A DNA stretch of 64,000 nt. Origin: an uncultured Lachnospiraceae bacterium. GTDB lineage: Bacteria; Bacillota; Clostridia; Lachnospirales; Lachnospiraceae. Below are positions 42,111 to 50,630 of this stretch, piece by piece; positions within the stretch are counted from its first letter, which is position 1, and every line of letters begins with the position of its first letter. The notes under the pieces were generated by a model. It made no database searches, was not told where the DNA came from, and saw only the letters and a list, made by a program, of their open reading frames with translations. The stretch is from NCBI GenBank assembly GCA_910585465.1, contig CAJUEW010000002.1, forward strand, positions 186,001 through 250,000. The letters run 5' to 3'. A program made the position numbers and the translations under genes.

Positions 42111-42704
42111 ATGAATAAGATTATCAGAAACACTCTGATTTTGACCGCAATCACGCTGGTATCCGGTCTGCTCCTCGGATTTGTCCATGAGCTGACGGCA
42201 GCTCCCATTGCAGAGCAGGAGGCGCTTGCGAAGGCAAACGCATATGCGGAGGTTTTTCCGGGAGCAGAGACCTTCACGGTAATTGATGATACCACAGAAG
42301 CGGCTGCCTTTATGGCCGAAAAGGGCTACGGCGTTCAGGAGATCAATGAGGTTGCAGAGGCATGCGATGCATCCGGCAATGTGATTGGTCATGTATTCAA
42401 TATTACCACTCCGGAGGGCTACGGCGGAGATATCCAGATGACAGTGGGCGTACAAAATGATATGACTATGCTGGGCATCTCTTTCCTGTCCATCAGCGAG
42501 ACGGCCGGACTTGGCATGAATGCAGATACAGATACATGGAAAGCACAGTTCGCAGGTATTCAGGCAGACGAGATCATGTACACCAAATCCGGAAAAACTG
42601 CGGATAATGAAATTGATGCGGTCAGCAGTGCAACCATTACCACGAAGGCAGTTACCGGCGCAGTCAATGCAGCACTCTGTCTGGCTGGATATTATGCAGA
42701 GTAA
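42111..42704 (+). CDS. rnfG: Rnf complex subunit RnfG, covalent flavin carrier
   Basis: A 197-residue subunit with one N-terminal membrane helix and an extracytoplasmic FMN-binding domain. The ApbE flavinylation motif is 'DAVSSATITTKAV', with Thr175 as the predicted attachment residue. It passes electrons within the complex on the outer face. The gene sits 3 bases after rnfD. The matching flavin transferase gene apbE is at 46863-47819. Confidence 0.95.
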   Translation: MNKIIRNTLILTAITLVSGLLLGFVHELTAAPIAEQEALAKANAYAEVFPGAETFTVIDDTTEAAAFMAEKGYGVQEINEVAEACDASGNVIGHVFNITTPEGYGGDIQMTVGVQNDMTMLGISFLSISETAGLGMNADTDTWKAQFAGIQADEIMYTKSGKTADNEIDAVSSATITTKAVTGAVNAALCLAGYYAE

Positions 42705-42719
42705 AGGGGGCGTACATTT

Positions 42720-43403
42720 ATGAATTCAGCAGGTGAACGTTTATATAATGGTATAGTAAAGGAAAATCCGACATTTGTTATGATGCTCGGTATGTGTCCG
42801 ACCTTGGCAGTTACCACAAGCGCCGTAAACGGGCTTGGAATGGGACTTACAACTATGGTGATCCTTGCTTTATCCAATATGATGATCTCGATGCTTCGGA
42901 AAATTATTCCGGATGACGTACGTGTTCCGGCATTTATCGTCGTCGTTGCATCCTTTGTAACGATTGTACAGTTTCTGCTTCAGGCCTATATACCGAGCCT
43001 GAATGCCAGCCTTGGGCTGTATATTCCGTTGATTGTCGTTAACTGTATTATTCTGGGCCGTGCCGAGGCATATGCTTCCAAAAATCCGGTAATGCCGTCT
43101 CTGTTCGACGGTATCGGCATGGGGCTTGGCTTTACGGTTGGCCTGACCAGTATCGGAATTGTCCGTGAACTGATTGGCTCAGGGAAGATTTTCGGCGCAC
43201 ATATTCTTCCGGCATCCTATGAACCCATCTCTATCTTTGTTATGGCTCCCGGTGCATTCTTTGTTCTGGCATTGCTGACAGGCCTGCAGAATAAAGTAAA
43301 AATAAATCTGGCCAATAAGGGCAAGGATGTGTCCAAAATTCAGAGCGGATGCAATGCAGACTGCGCTTCCTGTGCTGCAAAGTGCGGAAATGCAAAGGAA
43401 TAG
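42720..43403 (+). CDS. rnfE: Rnf complex subunit RnfE
   Basis: A 227-residue membrane subunit with six helices, homologous to NqrD/RsxE; RnfE and RnfA form an inverted pair that binds an iron-sulfur cluster in the membrane. Conserved segments are 'MMLGMCPTLAVTTSAVNGLG' and 'VVNCIILGRAEAYASKNP'. After the last helix an extra cytosolic tail contains 'GCNADCASCAAKCG', four Cys spaced like a metal site, which is not part of the core family. Confidence 0.95.
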   Translation: MNSAGERLYNGIVKENPTFVMMLGMCPTLAVTTSAVNGLGMGLTTMVILALSNMMISMLRKIIPDDVRVPAFIVVVASFVTIVQFLLQAYIPSLNASLGLYIPLIVVNCIILGRAEAYASKNPVMPSLFDGIGMGLGFTVGLTSIGIVRELIGSGKIFGAHILPASYEPISIFVMAPGAFFVLALLTGLQNKVKINLANKGKDVSKIQSGCNADCASCAAKCGNAKE

Positions 43404-43416
43404 GGGGTAGAGACAA

Positions 43417-43992
43417 ATGAAAGAATTATTGATGATTGCCATTGGCTCTGCCTTGGTAAATAATGTTGTATTAAGCCAGTTCCTTGGAATCTGCCCGTTT
43501 CTTGGTGTATCCAAGAAGGTAGAAACGGCTGCCGGCATGGGCGGGGCGGTTATCTTTGTTATCACTCTGGCATCTTTTGTTACCAGCACCATTGATAAGC
43601 TTCTTCTGATACCGCTTCATATGACCTATCTGCAGACAATTGTATTTATTCTTGTAATTGCCTGTCTGGTACAGTTTGTGGAGATGTTTTTAAAGAAAAG
43701 CATTCCGTCTCTTTATCAGGCGCTGGGCGTATATCTTCCTTTGATTACAACCAACTGCGCCGTACTCGGCGTGGCTTTGACCAATGCAACAAAAGAATAT
43801 AATATCCTGACCAGTACCGTGAATGGCTTTGCAGTCGCATGCGGCTTTACAATCTCCATCATTCTGCTGGCAGGTATTCGTGAGAAACTGGAATACAATG
43901 ATATATCCCCGGCCCTGAAGGGGTCTCCAATTGTACTGGTAACTGCAGGTCTGATGGCAATTGCATTTTGCGGATTCTCGGGTATTATCTAA
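43417..43992 (+). CDS. rnfA: Rnf complex subunit RnfA
   Basis: A 191-residue, six-helix subunit homologous to NqrE/RsxA. Typical motifs are 'NNVVLSQFLGICPFLGVSKK' and 'LITTNCAVLGVALTNATKEY', each with the Cys that ligates the membrane iron-sulfur cluster. It forms a pseudo-symmetric pair with RnfE. SD GGGGGTAGAG-like sequence precedes the ATG. Confidence 0.97.
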   Translation: MKELLMIAIGSALVNNVVLSQFLGICPFLGVSKKVETAAGMGGAVIFVITLASFVTSTIDKLLLIPLHMTYLQTIVFILVIACLVQFVEMFLKKSIPSLYQALGVYLPLITTNCAVLGVALTNATKEYNILTSTVNGFAVACGFTISIILLAGIREKLEYNDISPALKGSPIVLVTAGLMAIAFCGFSGII

Positions 43993-44004
43993 GGAGGTAG
44001 GACG

Positions 44005-44796
44005 ATGAGTATAACAGGAATTATCATCGCCACAGTTATTGTAGGCGGTGTGGGCATCTTCATTGGACTGTTCCTTGGGGCAGCCGGTGAAAAGTTTGCA
44101 GTAGAAGTAGATGAAAAGGAAGTGGCTGTCCGGGAATGTCTTCCGGGCAATAACTGCGGCGGCTGCGGATATGCAGGCTGCGACGGCCTGGCAGCGGCGA
44201 TTGCCAAGGGCGAGGCCCCGGTAAACGGCTGTCCGGTGGGCGGCGCTTCTGTAGGCACAAAGATTGCAGCTATCATGGGCGTGGAAGCCGATGAAGGCGT
44301 ACGAAAGGTTGCATTTGTAAAATGTGCCGGAACGTGTGATATTGCGCCGAAGAACTATGAATATACAGGTGCAGAGGACTGCCGTTTTGTCAATATGATG
44401 CAGAACGGCGGAGACAAAGTATGTTCATTCGGATGTCTTGGCTATGGATCCTGTGTAAAGGAATGTCCCTTTGACGCAATTCATATTGTAAATGGCATCG
44501 CTGTCGTGGATACCGACGCATGTAAGGCATGCGGTAAATGTGTGGCCGCGTGTCCAAAGAAGCTGATTGAACTTGTGCCTGTTGAGGGAGTTTCTTATGT
44601 ACAATGCAACTCCAGGGATAAAGGTAAAGATGTCACAAAGGCATGTAAAGCCGGATGCATCGGTTGTATGAAGTGCGTAAAGACCTGCGAAGCAGGCGCA
44701 ATTACCGTGGAGGGAAACGTAGCCCATGTGGATTATGAAAAATGCACCGGATGCGGTAAATGTAAGGAGGCTTGTCCGAGGAAAATCATAAAATAA
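44005..44796 (+). CDS. rnfB: Rnf complex subunit RnfB, polyferredoxin
   Basis: A 263-residue subunit that accepts electrons from reduced ferredoxin. One N-terminal membrane helix is followed by the Fe-S domain 'CLPGNNCGGCGYAGCDGL' and a central segment with several Cys. Ferredoxin motifs near the C-terminus are 'ACKACGKCVAACP', 'GCIGCMKCVKTCEAG' and 'KCTGCGKCKEACP'. The order and number of clusters match clostridial RnfB. It ends the operon, before a strong terminator. Confidence 0.97.
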   Translation: MSITGIIIATVIVGGVGIFIGLFLGAAGEKFAVEVDEKEVAVRECLPGNNCGGCGYAGCDGLAAAIAKGEAPVNGCPVGGASVGTKIAAIMGVEADEGVRKVAFVKCAGTCDIAPKNYEYTGAEDCRFVNMMQNGGDKVCSFGCLGYGSCVKECPFDAIHIVNGIAVVDTDACKACGKCVAACPKKLIELVPVEGVSYVQCNSRDKGKDVTKACKAGCIGCMKCVKTCEAGAITVEGNVAHVDYEKCTGCGKCKEACPRKIIK

Positions 44797-44828
44797 GCCC
44801 ATTTCATACCGAACGGGTTTCTGACTGC

Positions 44829-44872
44829 AAAAATGCCATCATCTGCAGAAAATGCAGATAATGGTATTTTTG
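44829..44872 (+). terminator. Rho-independent terminator of the rnf operon
   Basis: AAAAATGCCAT (44829-44839) pairs with ATGGTATTTTT (44861-44871), with an inner stem ATCTGCA/TGCAGAT and a short A-rich loop. Read + strand it ends in a T-run. Confidence 0.85.
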
Positions 44873-44938
44873 TGCAAGAATTATTCTCCCCTTCCTATTC
44901 ATATATATATTATATCCCCACTAAGAGAGGAAACAAAT

Positions 44939-46825
44939 ATGCAGAAAAAGTTTATAAAAGCGGTCGGGTGTATTATCACAGCTGCAATGGCAATTACCCT
45001 TATTGTAGTGTTTTGCTTCCAGACTTTTGTCGCCTATCAGAACGCGGAAAAGGATTTGGGCAGTTTATTGAATAGTACGGAAAATCTGCTGCTGGAGAAT
45101 GACAAGAAGATTGAACAGTTGAAAGAAAGTACGGCAGACGAATATCTGATTCGCGCGCGGGCCTTTGCAGTAATGATTGAAGAGGATCCCGGAATCCTGG
45201 AATCTGCATCGCGTTTAAAGGATGTCATGACTCTTCTTGATGTGGATGAGCTTAACGTAACCGATGAGCAGGGGATTATCCGCTGGGGAACCGAGCCTGA
45301 TTATATCGGTTTCGATCTGGGCAGTTCCGATCAGGCCCGGCCTTTTGTGGAAATTATTAAAAACAATACATTGGAAATTGCTCAGGAGCCGCAGCCAAAC
45401 GGCGCAAAGGGCATACTGTTTCAGTATATCGGCGTGAGCAGACGCGACAAGCCCGGTGTTGTGCAGGTGGGTCTGCAGCCTACCCGTCTGGAGAACACAT
45501 TGAAAGATAATGAAATCGGCGTGGTTCTCAGCAATTTTCTTGAAAAAAATCAAGGTGTTTTTGCACTCAGCCAGACAGACAATACCATTGCATGGCATCC
45601 TGACAGCAGTTTTATCGGAAAGACTTTGAAGGAGCTTGGCCTGAAGAAAAGCGCTTCAGCGGCGGCAGGTTCGTCATGGAACGACCAGATGAACGGAAAA
45701 TCCTACCGGATGTCGGGCTGTCTTGTAAACGACTATGTAATTATTGCCTACAAAGACCGTTCCTCAGTGATGTCCTCCCGAAATACACAGCTTATTTTGC
45801 TGCTGCTCAGTGACATCCTTGTGGTGATGGTCATGGTAGTCGTAATTGATCTGCTTCTGAAACGACAGATCGTTCTGCCTGTCCAGGAAATAGCCTCAAA
45901 GCTGCGGGAGATCGAGCAGGGTAATCTGGATACCAAGGTAGATATCCACACCAGCCCCGAATTTTGCATGCTGTCGGACGGAATTAACGGTATGCTGGAC
46001 AGTATTCGTGAAAAAATGAATGAGACTCGAAACCTGCTTTCCCGTCAGCAGGCGGTTTCGGAACAGATGGACAGTATTGCCTATAAGCTGCATGAGTTGT
46101 CCGGGGGCAACCTGACTACCGCCGACAGGCTGGCAGACGGCGCGTCAGAGCAGGCCCAGGCCATTGAACAGCTGACACAGGGGCTTGACATGCTTGCAAA
46201 GCAGATGGAGGCAGATCATCAAACTGCAATACTTGCAGGGAATACGGCATCGGAAGCCGGTGAGAAGCTTGCACAGGGAGTAGATTCCTTTGAACAGCTG
46301 GCGGATGTTATGAAGCAGATGAACAAAATGTCCGCTGAGATACAAAATGTTGTTAAGGCTATAGACGATATTTCCTTCCAGACGAACATTCTTGCTCTGA
46401 ATGCAGCGGTGGAAGCGGCCAGAGCAGGTGTTGCCGGAAAAGGATTTTCTGTTGTTGCAGATGAGGTGCGCAATCTTGCAGGTAAAAGTGCTTTGTCCGC
46501 ACAGCAGACTGCGCAGATGATTGGACAGACCATTGAAATTATAAAGTCCGGCACAGTTCTTTCCACCCAGGCGCGGAATGTCATACATATTGCCATGGAC
46601 AAATCAAAACAGGCCAATTCTCTGACCAATACGATTGTTGAGGCCGCAGCCCTGCAAAACGATACAGTTCGGGCGATCCGCGATTCCAGCAGCCGTATGG
46701 AACAGGTAATCCAGCAGAATTCTCAGCTCGCGGACGAGTCCAGGCAGGGCGGCTCCAGACTTCTTGAGGAAGTTGAACAGCTCAGAAATCTCTCCGGAAA
46801 TCGTGAACAGCCCGGCCATGCGTAA
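44939..46825 (+). CDS. Methyl-accepting chemotaxis protein
   Basis: A 628-residue transmembrane chemoreceptor: TM1 about residues 7-27, an extracellular sensor domain of about 250 residues, TM2 about 284-305, a HAMP domain and a coiled-coil signalling domain. The hairpin tip 'FQTNILALNAAVEAARAG' and 'SVVADEVRNLAGKSALSAQQ' identify the class. The tip reads 'RAGVAGKGF' where most receptors have 'RAGEAGRGF', a Glu to Val change. No che genes are near. ATG 44939 has AGAGAGG at 8 bases; an earlier frame start at 44852 lies within the rnf terminator. Ligand unknown. Confidence 0.92.
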   Translation: MQKKFIKAVGCIITAAMAITLIVVFCFQTFVAYQNAEKDLGSLLNSTENLLLENDKKIEQLKESTADEYLIRARAFAVMIEEDPGILESASRLKDVMTLLDVDELNVTDEQGIIRWGTEPDYIGFDLGSSDQARPFVEIIKNNTLEIAQEPQPNGAKGILFQYIGVSRRDKPGVVQVGLQPTRLENTLKDNEIGVVLSNFLEKNQGVFALSQTDNTIAWHPDSSFIGKTLKELGLKKSASAAAGSSWNDQMNGKSYRMSGCLVNDYVIIAYKDRSSVMSSRNTQLILLLLSDILVVMVMVVVIDLLLKRQIVLPVQEIASKLREIEQGNLDTKVDIHTSPEFCMLSDGINGMLDSIREKMNETRNLLSRQQAVSEQMDSIAYKLHELSGGNLTTADRLADGASEQAQAIEQLTQGLDMLAKQMEADHQTAILAGNTASEAGEKLAQGVDSFEQLADVMKQMNKMSAEIQNVVKAIDDISFQTNILALNAAVEAARAGVAGKGFSVVADEVRNLAGKSALSAQQTAQMIGQTIEIIKSGTVLSTQARNVIHIAMDKSKQANSLTNTIVEAAALQNDTVRAIRDSSSRMEQVIQQNSQLADESRQGGSRLLEEVEQLRNLSGNREQPGHA

Positions 46826-46862
46826 GTCGTTCCAAAGGAAAAAATGACGGATATACTGATAC

Positions 46863-47819
46863 CTAGTTAATTTTTATAACCTCTCCGTTTTTCTGCACAA
46901 GCCACGCCTGTACTTCAGAATACTGGCTTAAAAATTTTTCCGCTTCCTTGCTTCCAAGCGACATGCTGATAGTGCTGAGAGCATCGCCGTCCACAGACCG
47001 ACCGCACTGAATGGTTACGCCGGTCAGGTCGGTGGTGTTTGGCTGTCCGGTAAAGGGATTCAGAATATGGTGATACCAGACACCATCTTCCTCGAAGCCC
47101 CGTTCATAGATACCGGAGGATACAACGGCCTGATTAATGACTTCTGTAGTTTCCAGCACATCATTGCGATTGGAAAAAGGTTTCTGGATGGCAACCTGGA
47201 AGGCGGTGCCGTCCGGCTTACCCCCGATGCAGAGTACATTTCCTCCCAGATTAATAATGGCAGACTTCACGCCCTCGGATATCAGATATTCTTTCATTCG
47301 ATCTGCAATATATCCTTTCGCAAGGGCACCCAGATCTATAGAAGCATGATTTTTTAAGGTGACATGACTGCCGTCAACAAGAACATTTTGGTAGTCCACA
47401 GTCTTCAGCGCTTTATCAAGCGCCTCCTGCGCAGGTACCTGATGCTCGTCTCCGGTAAAATTCCAGAGAGCTGCCAGAGGGGCAATGGTGATATCAAAAA
47501 CCCCGTCCGTTTTTTCTCCGTAATCAATTCCCATCTGAATCAGCTCCAGCAGTTCATCGCTTACGTCCATTTCTTTTGTTTCGTTCAGCCGGTAAAGCTC
47601 ACTCTCGGGAATGGTACGGCTAAAAATACGTTCATACCTGTCACAGAGCTTCATGCACTCCTCCAGCAGGCCTTCCTTCTGAGGTTCATAAAGCGCCACA
47701 TAGACAACCGTATTCAGTTTAAAATCTGTAATTGAGATATACTCCTGTTTTTTTCGGCTGCATCCGACAAAAAAAATGCTCAGAAACAGAAGAATAAAAA
47801 TATAATTTGTTTTTTTCAT
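46863..47819 (-). CDS. apbE: FAD:protein FMN transferase
   Basis: ApbE transfers FMN from FAD to a Thr of Rnf/Nqr-type subunits outside the membrane. The 318-residue protein has a lipoprotein signal ending 'FFVGCSRK'. Family motifs: 'GVFDITIAPLAALWNFTG', 'SIDLGALAKGYIADRM', 'INLGGNVLCIGG' and 'SVDGDALSTISMSLG' (Mg2+ site). Substrates in this window are RnfG and RnfD, whose genes lie 2-6 kb away. It is convergent with the chemoreceptor gene and divergent from a NusG-domain-II protein. Confidence 0.96.
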   Translation of the reverse strand: MKKTNYIFILLFLSIFFVGCSRKKQEYISITDFKLNTVVYVALYEPQKEGLLEECMKLCDRYERIFSRTIPESELYRLNETKEMDVSDELLELIQMGIDYGEKTDGVFDITIAPLAALWNFTGDEHQVPAQEALDKALKTVDYQNVLVDGSHVTLKNHASIDLGALAKGYIADRMKEYLISEGVKSAIINLGGNVLCIGGKPDGTAFQVAIQKPFSNRNDVLETTEVINQAVVSSGIYERGFEEDGVWYHHILNPFTGQPNTTDLTGVTIQCGRSVDGDALSTISMSLGSKEAEKFLSQYSEVQAWLVQKNGEVIKIN

Positions 47820-47863
47820 ACGTTTATTGTATGTGAATGTCGAAAATCAGTCAAGTAATCTGT

Positions 47864-47892
47864 TTGCAGTAATTGAAAATACATGGTATGAT
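47864..47892 (+). promoter_or_regulatory. Promoter of the NusG-domain-II protein gene
   Basis: TTGCAG (47864-47869), a 17-base spacer and TATGAT (47887-47892) preceded by TGG (extended -10). Confidence 0.7.
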
Positions 47893-47924
47893 AGGCAGGA
47901 CTATATTGGGAGTGATAGAGGATC

Positions 47925-48248
47925 ATGAAAAAAAATGACTGGATACTGGCATCAGGCATTGTTGCCGTTGCCTGCATATTGGGACTTTTGATGTACTGGA
48001 ATCAGTCAAAAGGGCATTATGTTCTGGTGACAGTAGACGGAGAAGAATATGGAAGATATGAACTGGACGAAAATCAGATAATTGATATTAACGAAACGAA
48101 CCGTCTGGAAATCAGGGCCGGAAAAGCAGCTATGGTTTATGCAGACTGTCCGGATAAGCTTTGTGTACATATGGTACCTGTCAGCAGGGCCCATGAAATG
48201 ATTGTTTGTATGCCGAATAAAGTAACTGTAGAGGCATTTGAAAAATAG
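47925..48248 (+). CDS. NusG domain II-containing membrane protein
   Basis: A 107-residue protein with one N-terminal membrane helix (about residues 7-24) and a small outer beta domain of the NusG domain II family. It has a paired Cys motif 'DCPDKLCVH' and a later Cys. Such genes are commonly found near apbE and Rnf-type complexes in Firmicutes, which suggests a role in assembly or electron transfer at the cell surface, but no function is proven. It has its own extended -10 promoter. Confidence 0.8.
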   Translation: MKKNDWILASGIVAVACILGLLMYWNQSKGHYVLVTVDGEEYGRYELDENQIIDINETNRLEIRAGKAAMVYADCPDKLCVHMVPVSRAHEMIVCMPNKVTVEAFEK

Positions 48249-48263
48249 TTTCTGAACATATGA

Positions 48264-48292
48264 TTGTAGTTTTGAAAGAGCCGTGGTATGAT
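48264..48292 (+). promoter_or_regulatory. Promoter of ruvAB
   Basis: TTGTAG (48264-48269), a 17-base spacer and TATGAT (48287-48292) preceded by TGG. It is 42 bases before the ruvA start. Confidence 0.7.
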
Positions 48293-48333
48293 TCAGAAAG
48301 AATACGGATAACAGATAAAGGATATAAAAATCT

Positions 48334-48951
48334 ATGATTGCATTTTTAAAGGGCAAAATAGCGGATGTGACGGAAGGGAGCGTTATCCTGGATGTAAATG
48401 GGGTCGGATATGAAGTGTTGGTTCCTGAACAGCTTTTGTCAATGCTGGAGGGAATCGGGCAAAATCTCAAATTATATACCTATATGCAGGTGAGGGAGGA
48501 TGCTGTAACGCTGTTTGGATTTCTGACCAGAGACGACCTGCAGATGTTCCGGATGCTGATTAGTGTAAACGGAGTCGGTCCCCGGGCCGGACTTTCTATC
48601 CTGTCGGCTCTGGGAGCTGACGATTTAAGATTTGCGGTTCTTGCAGACGATGCAAAACGGATATCAAAGACTCCGGGTATCGGAGCAAAAACGGCACAGA
48701 AGATTATTTTGGAGTTGAAGGACAAGCTGGATCTGGAAGAGGCATTTGAGAAAAAACTGGCGTCTGCAGGGAACGCTCCTGAAATGTCCGTTGCAGCCGG
48801 AGACGATGTGATACAGGATGCCGTGCAGGCATTGATAGCGCTTGGCTACGGGAGCACGGAGGCTCTCAAGGCAGTACGCTCTGTAAAATCTGCGGAAAGT
48901 ATGAACACAGAAGATATTTTGAAGGAAGCACTGAAGAGGATGACCTTCTGA
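48334..48951 (+). CDS. ruvA: Holliday junction branch migration protein RuvA
   Basis: RuvA binds Holliday junctions and loads RuvB. The 205-residue protein begins 'MIAFLKGKIADVTEGSVILD' (OB fold), has the helix-hairpin-helix pair 'LISVNGVGPRAGLSIL' and 'KTPGIGAKTAQKIILELK', and ends with the RuvB-binding domain III ('ALIALGYGSTEALKAV'). It is followed 40 bases later by ruvB, the usual order. Confidence 0.97.
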   Translation: MIAFLKGKIADVTEGSVILDVNGVGYEVLVPEQLLSMLEGIGQNLKLYTYMQVREDAVTLFGFLTRDDLQMFRMLISVNGVGPRAGLSILSALGADDLRFAVLADDAKRISKTPGIGAKTAQKIILELKDKLDLEEAFEKKLASAGNAPEMSVAAGDDVIQDAVQALIALGYGSTEALKAVRSVKSAESMNTEDILKEALKRMTF

Positions 48952-48991
48952 CAGATATGAATATGGAGAAAGACAGAACAGAGGTTTAAGT

Positions 48992-49993
48992 ATGAATAAC
49001 CGGCGAATCATTGCAACAGATGCGGCAGAAGAAGATATCCGGATCGAGGGGAGCTTAAGACCGCAGAGTCTGGCCGAATATATTGGCCAGGAAAAGGCAA
49101 AAGCAAATCTGAAAATATATATTGAGGCGGCAAAATCACGCAGGGAGGCGCTGGATCATGTGCTGTTCTACGGACCTCCCGGTCTGGGCAAGACAACTTT
49201 GGCAGGAATTATTGCCAATGAGATGGGAACCCATATGAAAGTGACAAGCGGACCGGCCATTGAGAAGCCGGGAGAGATGGCGGCAATTCTGAATAATCTT
49301 CAGGAAGGCGACGTGCTTTTCCTGGACGAGATTCACCGGCTGAACCGCCAGGTGGAAGAGGTACTGTATCCGGCAATGGAGGACTATGCCATTGATATTA
49401 TGATTGGCAAGGGGGCTTCCGCCAGAAGTATCCGGCTGGATCTGCCTAAATTTACTCTGGTAGGAGCAACTACCCGGGCCGGACTTTTAACGGCTCCTCT
49501 CCGGGATCGTTTTGGAGTCGTTCATCATCTGGAATATTATACAGTACAGGAGCTGACGACGATTGTCCGCCGCTCTGCCGAAGTTCTGAAGGTGGAAATT
49601 GACGAAAACGGAGCAAAAGAGCTGGCAAAACGCTCCCGGGGAACCCCCCGTCTGGCCAACCGCCTGCTAAAGCGTGTCCGGGATTTTGCCCAGGTAAAAT
49701 ATGACGGCAGAATTACCGAGGAGGTGGCGGCTTTTGCTCTGGATCTTCTGGAGGTAGACCGTTATGGATTGGATCAGTCAGATCGTTTGATTCTTCGGAC
49801 GATTGTTGAGAAGTTTTCCGGAGGCCCGGTGGGACTGGATACGCTGGCCGCTGCGCTGGGAGAGGATTCCGGCACTTTGGAGGAGGTCTATGAACCATAT
49901 TTGATTCAAAACGGATTTTTAAACCGCACCTCCCGGGGAAGAATGGCAACGAAACAGGCATACAGACATTTGGGGATTGCTTTTCCGGAGTGA
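48992..49993 (+). CDS. ruvB: Holliday junction helicase motor RuvB
   Basis: RuvB is the AAA+ ring ATPase that drives branch migration. The 333-residue protein starts with the conserved 'RPQSLAEYIGQEKAKANL' and has Walker A 'YGPPGLGKTTLAGI', Walker B 'LFLDEIHRLNR', sensor 1 'LVGATTRAGLL' and the arginine-finger region 'PLRDRFGV'. A winged helix follows ('NRTSRGRMATKQAY'). No RuvC is encoded next to it, as usual in Firmicutes. Confidence 0.98.
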   Translation: MNNRRIIATDAAEEDIRIEGSLRPQSLAEYIGQEKAKANLKIYIEAAKSRREALDHVLFYGPPGLGKTTLAGIIANEMGTHMKVTSGPAIEKPGEMAAILNNLQEGDVLFLDEIHRLNRQVEEVLYPAMEDYAIDIMIGKGASARSIRLDLPKFTLVGATTRAGLLTAPLRDRFGVVHHLEYYTVQELTTIVRRSAEVLKVEIDENGAKELAKRSRGTPRLANRLLKRVRDFAQVKYDGRITEEVAAFALDLLEVDRYGLDQSDRLILRTIVEKFSGGPVGLDTLAAALGEDSGTLEEVYEPYLIQNGFLNRTSRGRMATKQAYRHLGIAFPE

Positions 49994-50119
49994 GCCGTTA
50001 TATAATATTCACGAAAGCAATAAGGAAAACGGTAAAAAAGGATACGTGGCGTGCTTGTTATAAGCAGACAACTTTTTGGCGGATTCCATAGGGAACAGTC
50101 CCTGGGCAGAAAGGATTTT

Positions 50120-50548
50120 ATGGAGAAAAAAAATTCAGCGGAAGTACTGATTAATGGAAAGATATATACAATCAGCGGCTACGAGAGTACTGCATATTTA
50201 CATAAGGTGGCTTCCTATCTCAATGAGATGGAGGAAGAAATCTCCCAAATGGAAAACTATCAACGACTTTCTATAGATGAGAAGCAGCTTCTGAAAAATA
50301 TGAACCTTGCCGATGCATATTTTAAGACGAGTGATGCAAAGGAGCAGCTGGAGCAGGAGACAGAACGTAAGGATAAAGAAATCTACGGTCTTAAACATGA
50401 TCTGATTGACGCAAGGATGGAACTGGAGAAGTTTCAGAAGCAAATACAGGAGCTGGAAAACAGACTTCATCAGGAGCAGAAGCAAAAAAGCCGTCTGGCA
50501 CAGTCCGCATTGAACCGAAGGATTGTGAAACCGGAACAGAGGCTGTAG
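50120..50548 (+). CDS. zapA: Cell division protein ZapA
   Basis: ZapA cross-links FtsZ filaments in the division ring. The 142-residue product has the N-terminal beta-alpha head ('SAEVLINGKIYTISGYES') and a long C-terminal coiled coil rich in Glu, Gln and Lys. It is longer than the roughly 85-110 residue family norm because of the extended coiled coil. The start at 50120 has AAAGGA just upstream; an earlier frame to 50051 adds residues unlike the family. It lies between ruvB and a U32 peptidase gene, an order often seen in clostridia. Confidence 0.88.
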   Translation: MEKKNSAEVLINGKIYTISGYESTAYLHKVASYLNEMEEEISQMENYQRLSIDEKQLLKNMNLADAYFKTSDAKEQLEQETERKDKEIYGLKHDLIDARMELEKFQKQIQELENRLHQEQKQKSRLAQSALNRRIVKPEQRL

Positions 50549-50568
50549 AAATAGATCATACGGAAAAT

Positions 50569-50606
50569 AACAGGCCAGCCTAAAAAAAGAGCTGGCCTGT
50601 CTTGTA
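50569..50606 (+). terminator. Rho-independent terminator after zapA
   Basis: ACAGGCCAGC (50570-50579) and GCTGGCCTGT (50591-50600) form a perfect 10-bp stem around an A-rich loop, followed by CTTGTATTT. Confidence 0.75.
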
Positions 50607-50630
50607 TTTACAGACAGCGGGGTGAAAACG

